Origin: DATFKA01 sp042095835
GTDB taxonomy: Bacteria; Bacteroidota; Bacteroidia; Chitinophagales; Saprospiraceae
Length of the DNA stretch: 17,618 nt
Reading direction: 5' to 3'
NCBI GenBank assembly: GCA_042095835.1
Contig: JBELML010000134.1
Span: forward strand, 1-17,618
A program made the translations under genes and the position numbers. The first letter of the stretch is position 1. Every line of letters starts with the position of its first letter. Of the stretch, positions 1 through 7,125 are shown one piece after another. The notes below the pieces were generated by a model that was not told where the DNA came from, did not search any database, and saw only the letters and a list, made by a program, of their open reading frames with translations.

Positions 1-120
1 CGCTCCGCTCAGACAATGCCTAGGCGGCATCCCGCACTTCACTTATGATCTTTTTGACACTTAATTTCGAGAAATAAGCATTTCTTTTTAAGTTTTTATT
101 TTAATGTGGTTGCCCTAGTA
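1..120. repeat. Dispersed intergenic repeat, copy A (left end cut by the window)
   Basis: This stretch aligns with 10504-10610. Over 107 aligned columns about 92 are identical by hand count, and most differences are transitions. Copy A carries an extra 13 bases near 92-104 flanked by TTTTAA on both sides, so the size difference looks like slippage or deletion between short direct repeats. The most conserved part contains GCCTAGGCGGCATCCCGCAC, which includes the 8-base palindrome GCCTAGGC. No reading frame explains the conservation. Both copies lie just downstream of a minus-strand gene, in the same orientation. Function is unknown. Confidence 0.75.
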
Positions 121-141
121 ACGGACAAAGATTTCATCAAA

Positions 142-162
142 ATCAAAAAGTTATTTTTTGAT
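142..162 (-). terminator. Possible weak terminator after the RND exporter gene
   Basis: ATCAAAAA at 142-149 pairs with TTTTTGAT at 155-162 around a five-base loop. It begins 12 bases past the TGA stop of the minus-strand exporter gene. On the minus strand the hairpin is followed by TTTGATG. The stem is almost all A-T, so this is a weak candidate. Confidence 0.35.
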
Positions 163-173
163 CATTATTAGAA

Positions 174-2546
174 TCAGACATTAGTTGGTATCGACTCTAC
201 TTGTAGTTTTTGGGCATCTTCTTTTTTACCTACCAAAACCAATAAGGCTGGGAGCAATAAAAAGTCAATAATCAGAGCTGCCAAAATAATAATCGTAGTG
301 ATCCTTGCCATGTAGCTATTCATAGCAAAAGAGGAAGTAGAAAGAATAGCAAAACCTGCGACCAAAACGATGGTTGTGGTGACCAAGGCTTTACCAACTG
401 TTTCGAAAGCGTACACCACTGCTTTTTTCGAATCGTATCCCAACTCCCTTTGTGCGCGGAGGAATTTGCTCATAAAGTGGACCGTGTCATCAACGATAAT
501 ACCTAGCGTCATACCAAAGACAATGACCATACCTGTGTTGATTTCTCCTTTATATAAGGCCCAGACGCCAAAACCCACTAGTACGGGAGCTATATTTGGG
601 ATCAAGCTCAATAGACCTAGTTTGAGGTTTCTCAAGGCAAAAATAAGGATTAGTGAAATCAAGATGATGGCAAATACATTGCCTCTAAACATACTATCGG
701 CCTGACGAAAACCTAGTGTAGAAAACATCAGCGTCGGACTCACACCGATAGAGTGCATTGCTTCTGGTGTGTTTTCTTGTAGCCACTGCTCTCCTCTTTT
801 GGCGAAGGCAATCATCTCGGGACTACTCACATTTTCTATGGTTACAATCACCCGACTTTCCGATTTATCGACGTTGATCTGATTGTTTAGGTCAAGGCCA
901 AAAGGTAGAGACAGCTCGTATAAAAGCAAGTATTGGGCTGCTTCCTCTCGATTATCGGGAATGCGATAATAACTTTCGTCATCACCATGCATCGATTTGT
1001 TAACCCTTCGGGCTACTTCACTAAAGGCATTAACATGGATAACCTCCGGCTGTTGGTAAAGCCAATTTTCAAAAGCATCTAGTTTTTGCAGGTATTTGGG
1101 CTCGTTGATTCCTCCACTCTCCCCACTACCAATAGAGTACTCTACATTATAAATACCAGTCAAGTTTTCGCTGATATAATCGGTATCGTTTCGAAAATCT
1201 ACAGATTGATCAAAGTAGTTGATGAATTCATCGCTAAAGATGTTTTTGGTAGCCAAGAAAGTGAGTCCACCAATCACTACTAAAGAACCTATGGCTAATT
1301 GGACTGGCCTTTGGACGACGTAATTGCCCAAAGCGGTATACCAATTTGATTTTGTAGCTTTTTGTACCTCTTTCTGTTTGGCTTTCACTGGGAAAATAGC
1401 CATCAGCGCGGGTAAGGTAGTGGTAGAGTAAAGAAAGGCCATAGTCATACCAAAAGCAGTCACATTACCTAAATCCCAAAACGGGGGAACCTCCCCAAAG
1501 TTCAAGGTCAAAAATCCAATGACGGTAGTCAAGCTGGTAATCAATACCGGCATATAATTTAATCTTACTGCTTCTACAAGTGCTTCCTTTTTAGCGTATC
1601 CATCTCTACGCATTTTTTGGAGCATAGTGACCAAAATATGGATACTGTCGGCTACAGCTAAGGTTAGAATCATGGTCGGAAACACTGCCGATGGCGGTGT
1701 CAGCTTAATGCCCATAATCCCTACAAAACCAAAGCTACTCATGATAGAAAAAAGGACGACTACTAATGTGGCCAGCATGGCCCAGATATTTCTAGTCAAG
1801 ATTAAAGTAGTCAGGATAACAACTAGGAGCATAGCCATTGTCAACATCAAATCTCGCTGGGATGCTTCAAAGAAAGCGGTATTGAGCGGTACCAAGCCCG
1901 AGCTGTGTATCGTGAATTCTGGGTGATCTGTCAAGAATTCACCAATCATATTGCGCACAAAGGTCGTGACTTCCGGAATTTCAGCCGCGCTATCTTCACC
2001 AGGTAATTTGACCGTAATATTGATGGCTGTAACGGTGCCTTCTTCATTAACTAGCCGATTAACGAGTAATGGTTCCTGAAGAGCTACTTCTCTAATCTTG
2101 GCAATTTCTGCTGCAGTTTTACTAGCTGATTCGTAGGACAAATCGTCTACATACAGGTCATCTTCAACGGCCCGGGTGTACTGGAAGTTGGTGATGGCGT
2201 CTACTCTGGAAGAGTAGGGCGTATTCCAGGATTCAGTGGTCAGTTCTTCGATGGCTACTAGGTTTTCTCTAGTGAAAACATTGCCATTTTCGGGAGTCAA
2301 TACTAGGATGATATTATCATCTTTAGTGTATTTTTCTTGGATAGCATCAAAAGCTTCGAGTTCTGGATTTGACTTGCTGAAAAATACATGATAATCACCG
2401 TCGAATTGCATTTTGGTTTGGGACGCAAGCCCCATCGCTAATAAAATACTCAAGCCAAGCACGGGCCATTTGAAGCGAATTACCCATTCCGCCCAGTTTT
2501 TGGCAAACTGGTTGATGCGGTCTTTTTGTGTGCTGAATTTCGTCAT
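174..2546 (-). CDS. RND-superfamily exporter (MMPL/COG1033 type)
   Basis: A 790-residue inner-membrane protein with the duplicated architecture of RND permeases. A membrane helix at about 27-43 is followed by an extracytoplasmic domain (about 45-230) and a cluster of helices (about 232-388). A second half repeats this: helix near 412-432, soluble domain to about 620, helix cluster about 623-773. Acidic residues in matching helices of each half, Asp300 in LAVADSIHIL and Asp686/Asp687 in IIVDDTVHF, fit the proton-relay positions of the superfamily. The length is below that of tripartite AcrB-type pumps (about 1,000) and typical of MMPL/COG1033 predicted exporters, which often carry lipids or hydrophobic compounds. 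Substrate cannot be read from the sequence. No periplasmic adaptor or outer-membrane channel gene is adjacent. The 286 bases upstream separate it from the WYL gene, so it is probably its own transcription unit. The ATG at 2546 precedes a short cytoplasmic N-terminus as expected. Confidence 0.88.
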   Translation of the reverse strand: MTKFSTQKDRINQFAKNWAEWVIRFKWPVLGLSILLAMGLASQTKMQFDGDYHVFFSKSNPELEAFDAIQEKYTKDDNIILVLTPENGNVFTRENLVAIEELTTESWNTPYSSRVDAITNFQYTRAVEDDLYVDDLSYESASKTAAEIAKIREVALQEPLLVNRLVNEEGTVTAINITVKLPGEDSAAEIPEVTTFVRNMIGEFLTDHPEFTIHSSGLVPLNTAFFEASQRDLMLTMAMLLVVILTTLILTRNIWAMLATLVVVLFSIMSSFGFVGIMGIKLTPPSAVFPTMILTLAVADSIHILVTMLQKMRRDGYAKKEALVEAVRLNYMPVLITSLTTVIGFLTLNFGEVPPFWDLGNVTAFGMTMAFLYSTTTLPALMAIFPVKAKQKEVQKATKSNWYTALGNYVVQRPVQLAIGSLVVIGGLTFLATKNIFSDEFINYFDQSVDFRNDTDYISENLTGIYNVEYSIGSGESGGINEPKYLQKLDAFENWLYQQPEVIHVNAFSEVARRVNKSMHGDDESYYRIPDNREEAAQYLLLYELSLPFGLDLNNQINVDKSESRVIVTIENVSSPEMIAFAKRGEQWLQENTPEAMHSIGVSPTLMFSTLGFRQADSMFRGNVFAIILISLILIFALRNLKLGLLSLIPNIAPVLVGFGVWALYKGEINTGMVIVFGMTLGIIVDDTVHFMSKFLRAQRELGYDSKKAVVYAFETVGKALVTTTIVLVAGFAILSTSSFAMNSYMARITTIIILAALIIDFLLLPALLVLVGKKEDAQKLQVESIPTNV

Positions 2547-2832
2547 GATTTTAAGGTTATGGCAATAGTGGACTAGCCAACTATCACTCCTGTATTAGTT
2601 GATTAAAATGAAAATTCCATTATGGTTGAGCCTGGATGTTTAAGCTATAACCAAGGCAAATCGATGTTTAGGCCCGTCTTCAACCCTGCTCTGGGCTGTA
2701 TTATATTCTGAGAACCCGCAGGAAAGTCAAAAGTTTTACGGAAATGGAAAAATACGAAAAAAATATAGTACGAAATGCGAAATAAATTCTAGTGGATAGA
2801 ATTTTAACCTAATAGAGCAGTCAGATCATTGA

Positions 2833-3849
2833 TTACAATGATCCATATTGGACAAGTGCTTTCCTGAGTAACCATTTAAATTTCCTGCGTAGGCTATTGG
2901 GTGATATGACCTCTATCGACGGACCAAAACCGAGTAGTAATCGCTCGATCTCAAAATTGTGGTGTACTTTGATCTGTACGATGATACTGCCATCTTCATT
3001 TCGCTCTATAAATTCTTGAGAGTGGTGGAAAGGCTTGGTCAATACGTAGGGCGCATTCTGGCGATCAACCTTCAAGATGATATCAAGTAACTCTTTATCT
3101 GTTTTGACTGTCACGCCGTAGGTATCTTTGTAGTAGCTTTGTGCATCGAAACCTCCATTCGTATACTCGGTAGCAAGGTCAAAACCTATTTTTTCAATTC
3201 GATCTAATGCTAAAGTAATGATCGAAGACTGTTGATCTCTACGCCCCACCACAAACCAACGATTATTAAATTCTTTGAGGATGTAAGGATGAAAGATAAA
3301 CGAATTGGCCTGCCTAGCAGTAAAAGATCGATAGGTCATTTTTAAAACGATCCTCTTCAAAATAGCCTGATAAATCGAATCCAGGTGCTCTAACCCTTTG
3401 AGGTTTTCATTTTTATCTAAATGAATAATAGCGGACTGTTGGGTCTTTTCAGTATGCACCTTGTCCTCTAGTCGCTGGATGATACCACCCAAATCAGCAA
3501 AGAGAGAGAAATCTTTAAACTGCCGAAGCATTTCTACTGACTCAGAAAGAATCTGCATATCCGACTCATTCAATGGCACATCGGTGATCGAAAAGTCTGG
3601 ATCTGCATAGCGGTAGTATTTCCTTTCGTAGACCTCAATGGGCGCATTATAGCCCAGCTTGTCACTCCGCATCATCTGTAAATCTAGTTGTACGGTTCGT
3701 TTAGATACGGACACATCACGGCCCTCGTATTCGTATAAAGCATCTGAGCAGGCCTCGATCAAGTCAACCAGGCTCCACTTGCGGTAGTGGTTTTGGAGGC
3801 ATTTATCAATCGTCCGGTATCTGATGAGCGCGTTTTTATTTAGAGCCAT
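2833..3849 (-). CDS. WYL-domain transcriptional regulator
   Basis: A 338-residue DNA-binding regulator. Residues 1-85 form a winged helix-turn-helix (SVSKRTVQLDLQMMR, about 47-61, resembles the recognition region of HTH_11/DeoR-like domains). A helical linker spans about 90-160. The WYL domain lies at about 163-225; the signature tripeptide is Trp-Phe-Val (198-200, in NNRWFVVGRR) rather than Trp-Tyr-Leu, an accepted variant. The C-terminal part (about 250-335) fits the WCX extension. WYL domains are thought to bind nucleic acid or nucleotide-like ligands, and characterised members control DNA-damage and defence genes. The gene is divergent from the RtcB ligase gene with 169 bases between starts, so regulation of that gene is a reasonable inference, not shown. 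An imperfect hairpin (GATCATT/AATGATC, 2824-2843) spans the stop codon. Confidence 0.9.
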   Translation of the reverse strand: MALNKNALIRYRTIDKCLQNHYRKWSLVDLIEACSDALYEYEGRDVSVSKRTVQLDLQMMRSDKLGYNAPIEVYERKYYRYADPDFSITDVPLNESDMQILSESVEMLRQFKDFSLFADLGGIIQRLEDKVHTEKTQQSAIIHLDKNENLKGLEHLDSIYQAILKRIVLKMTYRSFTARQANSFIFHPYILKEFNNRWFVVGRRDQQSSIITLALDRIEKIGFDLATEYTNGGFDAQSYYKDTYGVTVKTDKELLDIILKVDRQNAPYVLTKPFHHSQEFIERNEDGSIIVQIKVHHNFEIERLLLGFGPSIEVISPNSLRRKFKWLLRKALVQYGSL

Positions 3850-3859
3850 GATTTATGGA

Positions 3860-3883
3860 ATGTGTTAATGTGTCAGTGCGTCA
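3860..3883. repeat. Three degenerate 8-base tandem repeats in the WYL leader
   Basis: ATGTGTTA, ATGTGTCA and GTGCGTCA follow one another without spacers, with a weaker fourth unit ATTAGCTA. They begin 11 bases upstream of the WYL start codon. They could be part of an autoregulatory site or simply low-complexity sequence. Confidence 0.4.
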
Positions 3884-3998
3884 ATTAGCTAGCTTAAGAG
3901 CATAAAATATAGATTTATTTCTTAGTGCGCAAAATGATTGCGTAGTATATCCTGAGATTTGTATCATCATCAAAAGCATTCACCCATTATTCATTCAC

Positions 3999-4015
3999 TA
4001 TTTAATCATTAAATA
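3999..4015. promoter_or_regulatory. 17-base palindrome next to the rtcB start codon
   Basis: TATTTAAT and ATTAAATA are perfect complements around a single central C, ending three bases before the ATG at 4019. The site occupies the place of a ribosome binding site; no GGAGG-like sequence is present. It could be an operator for the divergent WYL regulator or an mRNA structure limiting initiation. Its pure A-T content makes chance formation possible. Confidence 0.4.
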
Positions 4016-4018
4016 ATC

Positions 4019-5371
4019 ATGCAAATCACAGGAAAGACATTAATCGGGATGGGGTATGAGCCAGGGCCTTGGTTCTCAGAAGCAATTGAATTTGCTAATG
4101 AAAATCAGCTCCAGGGAGAAGCATTAAGCCAGTATTTAGAAAGCCAAAAACCTGGACCCCAATTGAAACTGCACGACGAATTACCACCTTTAGCCATCAA
4201 TATTAAAGCCGAGAACGAGCTAGAACAGGAAAACGTCGATAAGGTCCTACAAACTATGAAGATCTTGATGCGTACCCCTACAATCGTAGAAGGCGCATTG
4301 ATGCCTGACGCCTGTCCTGCCGGACCGATGGGAACGATCCCAGTAGGTGGTGTGGCGGTTGCCAAGAATGCGATCCACCCAGGGATGCACTCGGCAGATA
4401 TCTGCTGTTCGGTGATGCTGACGGATTTTGGTCAAGTTGACCCTAAGCAAGTCCTTGACCAGGCCCAGCAAGTGACGCACTTCGGATGGGGCGGTAGAGC
4501 TAGAGCGGAGCAATTCCGCTTCCCAATGGATTTATTGGAAGAGATGAGCAAGAACAAATTCTTGAAATCGAAAGATATGGCTAAGATCGCTCGATCTCAT
4601 TTAGGAACTCAAGGCGATGGTAACCACTTCTTGTTCATCGGTCGCTCTAAGAAAACGGGTAATACCATGATGGTGACGCACCACGGATCAAGAGGGTTCG
4701 GAGCGATGTTGTATAAAAGAGGGATGAAGTTAGCAGAACGCTACCGTAAGCAATTGTCTCGGGATACGCTCAAGTATAATGCCTGGATACCTTTCGATAC
4801 AGAGGATGGTCAAGCGTATTGGGATGCTTTACAGATTATCAGAAAGTGGACGAAGGTCAATCATACTGTATTGCACGATGCCACTGTTGAGGGTATTGGC
4901 GCTAAAGTAGAAGATCGCTACTGGAATGAACATAACTTTGTATTCCGTGATGGAGACCTCTTCTATCATGCAAAAGGTGCTACGCCTTTGGATGCACGGT
5001 TTATGCCAGACATCACGGGACCACGCTTAATTCCATTGAATATGTCAGAGCCTGTATTGATTGTCGAAGGCGCAACGACAGCTACTAATCTTGGTTTTGC
5101 ACCACACGGAGCAGGCCGAAACTTAAGCCGTTCTCAACATAGAAAATCAAAGGAAGGACAAACCATTGATTCGGTTTTTGCTGAAGAAACAGCAGGTTTA
5201 GATGTGCGATTCTTTAATAAAGTAGATATCACCGAGTTGCCTTCTGCGTATAAGAATGCTGAAAATGTGCGTACCCAAATGCAAGAATTTGGCCTTGGCC
5301 AGGTCTTGGATGAGGTGATGCCTTATGGCTGTATCATGGCTGGCGATGCGGGGAAACCTTGGAAGAGGTAG
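4019..5371 (+). CDS. rtcB: RtcB-family RNA ligase (divergent subfamily)
   Basis: A 450-residue member of the RtcB family, GTP- and manganese-dependent ligases that join RNA 3'-phosphate or 2',3'-cyclic phosphate ends to 5'-OH ends. The key positions are present in order: Asp127 and Cys130 (SADICC, matching the canonical D-I-x-C), His203 (GDGNHF), His221/His222 (VTHHGSRGFG), His305 (NEHNFVFR), and His363 in APHGAGRNLSR, the equivalent of the histidine that becomes guanylylated. YHAKGATPLD (about 316-325) matches the family's KGAT segment. Odd points: the usual MPDxH segment reads MPDACP (95-100) without histidine, and the glycine-rich VGxDIGCG region reads MHSADICC. This is therefore a divergent paralogue type rather than the E. 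coli-like form, and its substrate may differ. No archease or RtcA gene is nearby. A divergent WYL regulator upstream suggests regulated RNA repair. Confidence 0.88.
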   Translation: MQITGKTLIGMGYEPGPWFSEAIEFANENQLQGEALSQYLESQKPGPQLKLHDELPPLAINIKAENELEQENVDKVLQTMKILMRTPTIVEGALMPDACPAGPMGTIPVGGVAVAKNAIHPGMHSADICCSVMLTDFGQVDPKQVLDQAQQVTHFGWGGRARAEQFRFPMDLLEEMSKNKFLKSKDMAKIARSHLGTQGDGNHFLFIGRSKKTGNTMMVTHHGSRGFGAMLYKRGMKLAERYRKQLSRDTLKYNAWIPFDTEDGQAYWDALQIIRKWTKVNHTVLHDATVEGIGAKVEDRYWNEHNFVFRDGDLFYHAKGATPLDARFMPDITGPRLIPLNMSEPVLIVEGATTATNLGFAPHGAGRNLSRSQHRKSKEGQTIDSVFAEETAGLDVRFFNKVDITELPSAYKNAENVRTQMQEFGLGQVLDEVMPYGCIMAGDAGKPWKR

Positions 5372-5426
5372 GAGAGTGCTGGTGAGGGATTAATTCGACC
5401 AAAGCTGCTGAAGCATCAGGTCTCAT

Positions 5427-5792
5427 TAACATAGCGCATAGCACATAATACATAGCACATAAGAATTACCATATAAGGGATTATAAGAGCATTTAAGACC
5501 TTTTGAACCACATAGGACATATAGGAATCATAGAAATCCTGGACCACATAAGACATAGCACATAAGAATTACCATATAAGGGTTATAAGAGCATTTAAGA
5601 CCCTTTTTGAACCACATAGGACATATAGGAATCCTGAACCACATAAGACATAGCACATATTACATAGCACATAAGAATTACCATATAAGGGATTATAAGA
5701 GCATTTAAGACCCTTTGAACCACATAGGACATATAGGAATCATAGGAATCCTGAACCACATAAGACATAACACATATTACATAACACATAGC
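5427..5792. repeat. Three-copy tandem repeat array (about 103-109 base unit)
   Basis: Units start at 5456, 5559 and 5668, giving periods of 103 and 109, with part of a preceding unit's tail at 5427-5455. Each begins CACATAAGAATTACCATATA and runs through a TTATAAGAGCATTTAAGA core, ACCACATAGGACATATAGGA and a tail of ACATAGCACATA-like words. Differences between units are mostly insertions or losses of 5-9 bases within the simple-repeat parts. Reading frames across it on the minus strand only repeat the DNA period (MSYVVQ-type peptides), so it is treated as non-coding. It fills the 446-base gap between the convergent rtcB and lipoprotein genes. No phage or transposase is associated. Function is unknown; copy number may vary between strains. 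Confidence 0.85.
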
Positions 5793-5817
5793 AAAGCAAC
5801 GAGCCTCATTAGCCTGA

Positions 5818-6297
5818 CTATTGTTTTTGGTAAATAAACATGGTGCCATCTGCAAAGGTCCGATTATAGAACATATAATCTTCGCAAAAATTACTCAAAT
5901 TGAGTGCGTTATGAAAGGGTTTTGTCTCCATATAATAGTAGGCGTCACCTTGGGAGGTGGTATCAACTTGGATTTTCCAGGAGAAATCTAGTCTGGTAGT
6001 CTCCCAATCATCCTCATAGCTAAGTAGGCCAGTAGTACCGGTAAAGGTGACAGTTGCGACTGGAGGGTCATGTGGGGCACAGAAGCCACAGGCGTAGCCA
6101 ACCAAGCACCACTCACCGACTACATTGATGGCTATCTCGTCTATGGAACTCAAGGCATTATCTATGCAATCGTTCATGATGTCAGCTTCTTTTTCGGAGG
6201 TAGAAATGTCGTCTTCGAGTTTGAGCTTTTCATCGTTGCAGGCGGTAAAACATAGGATCGTTAAAACTAAGGCCAATAGCTTTCCAAAAGGGTACAT
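5818..6297 (-). CDS. Small predicted lipoprotein, lipocalin-like, unknown function
   Basis: A 159-residue protein with a lipoprotein signal: a charged start, a hydrophobic stretch (about 7-18) and a lipobox ending CFTAC with the lipidated cysteine at position 20. After an acidic linker rich in Asp/Glu (22-40), the rest is predicted to be beta-rich. VGEWCLVGYACGFCAP (about 60-75) followed by ATVTFTGTTGLLSY resembles the opening strand of small lipocalin-like domains common in Bacteroidota, in which a conserved G-x-W starts the barrel. Cysteines at Trp-Cys-Leu and Ala-Cys-Gly-Phe-Cys could form disulfides. It lies 63 bases downstream of the acetyltransferase-like gene on the same strand and may share its transcript. 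No specific function is recognised. The tandem repeat array begins 25 bases beyond its stop codon. Confidence 0.75.
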   Translation of the reverse strand: MYPFGKLLALVLTILCFTACNDEKLKLEDDISTSEKEADIMNDCIDNALSSIDEIAINVVGEWCLVGYACGFCAPHDPPVATVTFTGTTGLLSYEDDWETTRLDFSWKIQVDTTSQGDAYYYMETKPFHNALNLSNFCEDYMFYNRTFADGTMFIYQKQ

Positions 6298-6360
6298 ATC
6301 TTTGGTATGTTTAGAGAGATAGACGGTTATCTGCTGGTGAGGGTTGGAAAATAGCAGGTA

Positions 6361-6993
6361 TTATGGAATGCTCGGATTCATCAGGTTCTGAAATTCTTCT
6401 ACATATTGTCCTACATGCCATCCATCCATGAGAGCATGATGCACATGGATAGAAACAGGCATGGTTTTTCGACCGGCTATTTCGCTCATCTTACCAAAGG
6501 AAATTTTAGGACAGGTATCCTTGAAGGCATAGTGTCTAGCGTGGGATAAACCCGTAAATTTTATCCAAGGTAAGGAAGAATAGTGGATGACATTTTCGCC
6601 TGAGGTAGCGGGTAGTAGCCCCTCACTTTGTTGGACCCGCTCGATCTCCTTTTTGGCATGAAAGACAAAATCATCGAATGCTTCATAAAAAGGGATATAG
6701 GAGAAGCCAAAAGTACCATTGGGCCGGTTGATGGTAGCTGATGCATGGACTTGATCATAAACCAGCACTTGGCCATCAATAATTCTGTACGTAAAGCCTT
6801 CTACCCGATTAGCTGCCAAGGTAGAGCAATGCAAATAAAATAGGAAAAAGGAGTGACCATTTTCTTTACAAAAGGAATAGGCATTGGTACAATCAATTTC
6901 TACAGTGACCCCAAAAAAAGGCTCGTCAAAATCTTTGAAGAAATGGTAGATGTGTTTTCTATCCCAAGCGTTGATGTCTAGTTGTTGTGGCAT
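6361..6993 (-). CDS. Chloramphenicol acetyltransferase-like (CatA-type) acyltransferase
   Basis: A 210-residue protein matching the CAT family in length and layout. The catalytic signature is intact: His186 in HVHHALMDGWHVGQY, followed by Asp190-Gly191 (H-x-x-x-D-G). The start, INAWDRKHIYHFF, matches the family's N-terminal W-x-R-K-x-x-x-x-F pattern. Residues 28-85 (ending YRIIDGQVLVYDQVHASATI) match the following strand and helix segment, although the usual PEFRxR segment is altered to VEGFTYR. Classical CATs are cytoplasmic trimers that move an acetyl group from acetyl-CoA to the 3-hydroxyl of chloramphenicol. Chromosomal relatives in Bacteroidota often have unknown acceptors, so resistance should not be assumed. 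No resistance island or mobile element surrounds it. A TATATTTG element 28 bases upstream is a candidate promoter. Confidence 0.83.
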   Translation of the reverse strand: MPQQLDINAWDRKHIYHFFKDFDEPFFGVTVEIDCTNAYSFCKENGHSFFLFYLHCSTLAANRVEGFTYRIIDGQVLVYDQVHASATINRPNGTFGFSYIPFYEAFDDFVFHAKKEIERVQQSEGLLPATSGENVIHYSSLPWIKFTGLSHARHYAFKDTCPKISFGKMSEIAGRKTMPVSIHVHHALMDGWHVGQYVEEFQNLMNPSIP

Positions 6994-7021
6994 TAGTCCG
7001 CTGTTTCAATGTTATAGCCCC

Positions 7022-7029
7022 CAAATATA
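7022..7029 (-). promoter_or_regulatory. Candidate Bacteroidota -7 element for the CAT-like gene
   Basis: On the minus strand this reads TATATTTG, an exact match to TAnnTTTG, 28 bases upstream of the ATG at 6993. No clear -33 TTG was found at the usual spacing, so the call rests on the -7 match and its position. Confidence 0.45.
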
Positions 7030-7084
7030 ATGTCTGAACAGGTCATATTATTTTACTCCAAAACACTTCCGTATGTAACCAATT

Positions 7085-7102
7085 AGAAAAGGTCAGTTTT
7101 CT
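7085..7102. repeat. Short inverted repeat between the divergent CAT-like and secreted-protein genes
   Basis: AGAAAA (7085-7090) and TTTTCT (7097-7102) are complementary around GGTCAG, 24 bases upstream of the plus-strand start at 7126. It is possibly an operator; arms of six bases may also be chance. Confidence 0.3.
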
Positions 7103-7125
7103 GGCTATAACCCAAACTTACTTAA

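Noticed and set aside
2824..2843. Terminator over the WYL stop codon (GATCATT/AATGATC)
   Set aside because: The stem is seven pairs without a following T-run on the minus strand, and it includes the stop codon. It is noted only in the gene entry.
5427..5792. CRISPR array
   Set aside because: Units are over 100 bases with no unique spacers between short identical repeats, and no cas gene is nearby.
5595..5855. 86-residue reading frame on the minus strand with repeated MSYVVQ peptides
   Set aside because: It is the translation of the tandem DNA repeat and overlaps the 3' end of the lipoprotein gene. The peptide repeats simply follow the DNA period, and no start signal or domain supports it.
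6361..6993. Acquired chloramphenicol resistance gene
   Set aside because: The catalytic histidine motif is present, but the PEFRxR segment is altered and no mobile element or resistance context surrounds it, so a chromosomal relative of unknown substrate is more likely.
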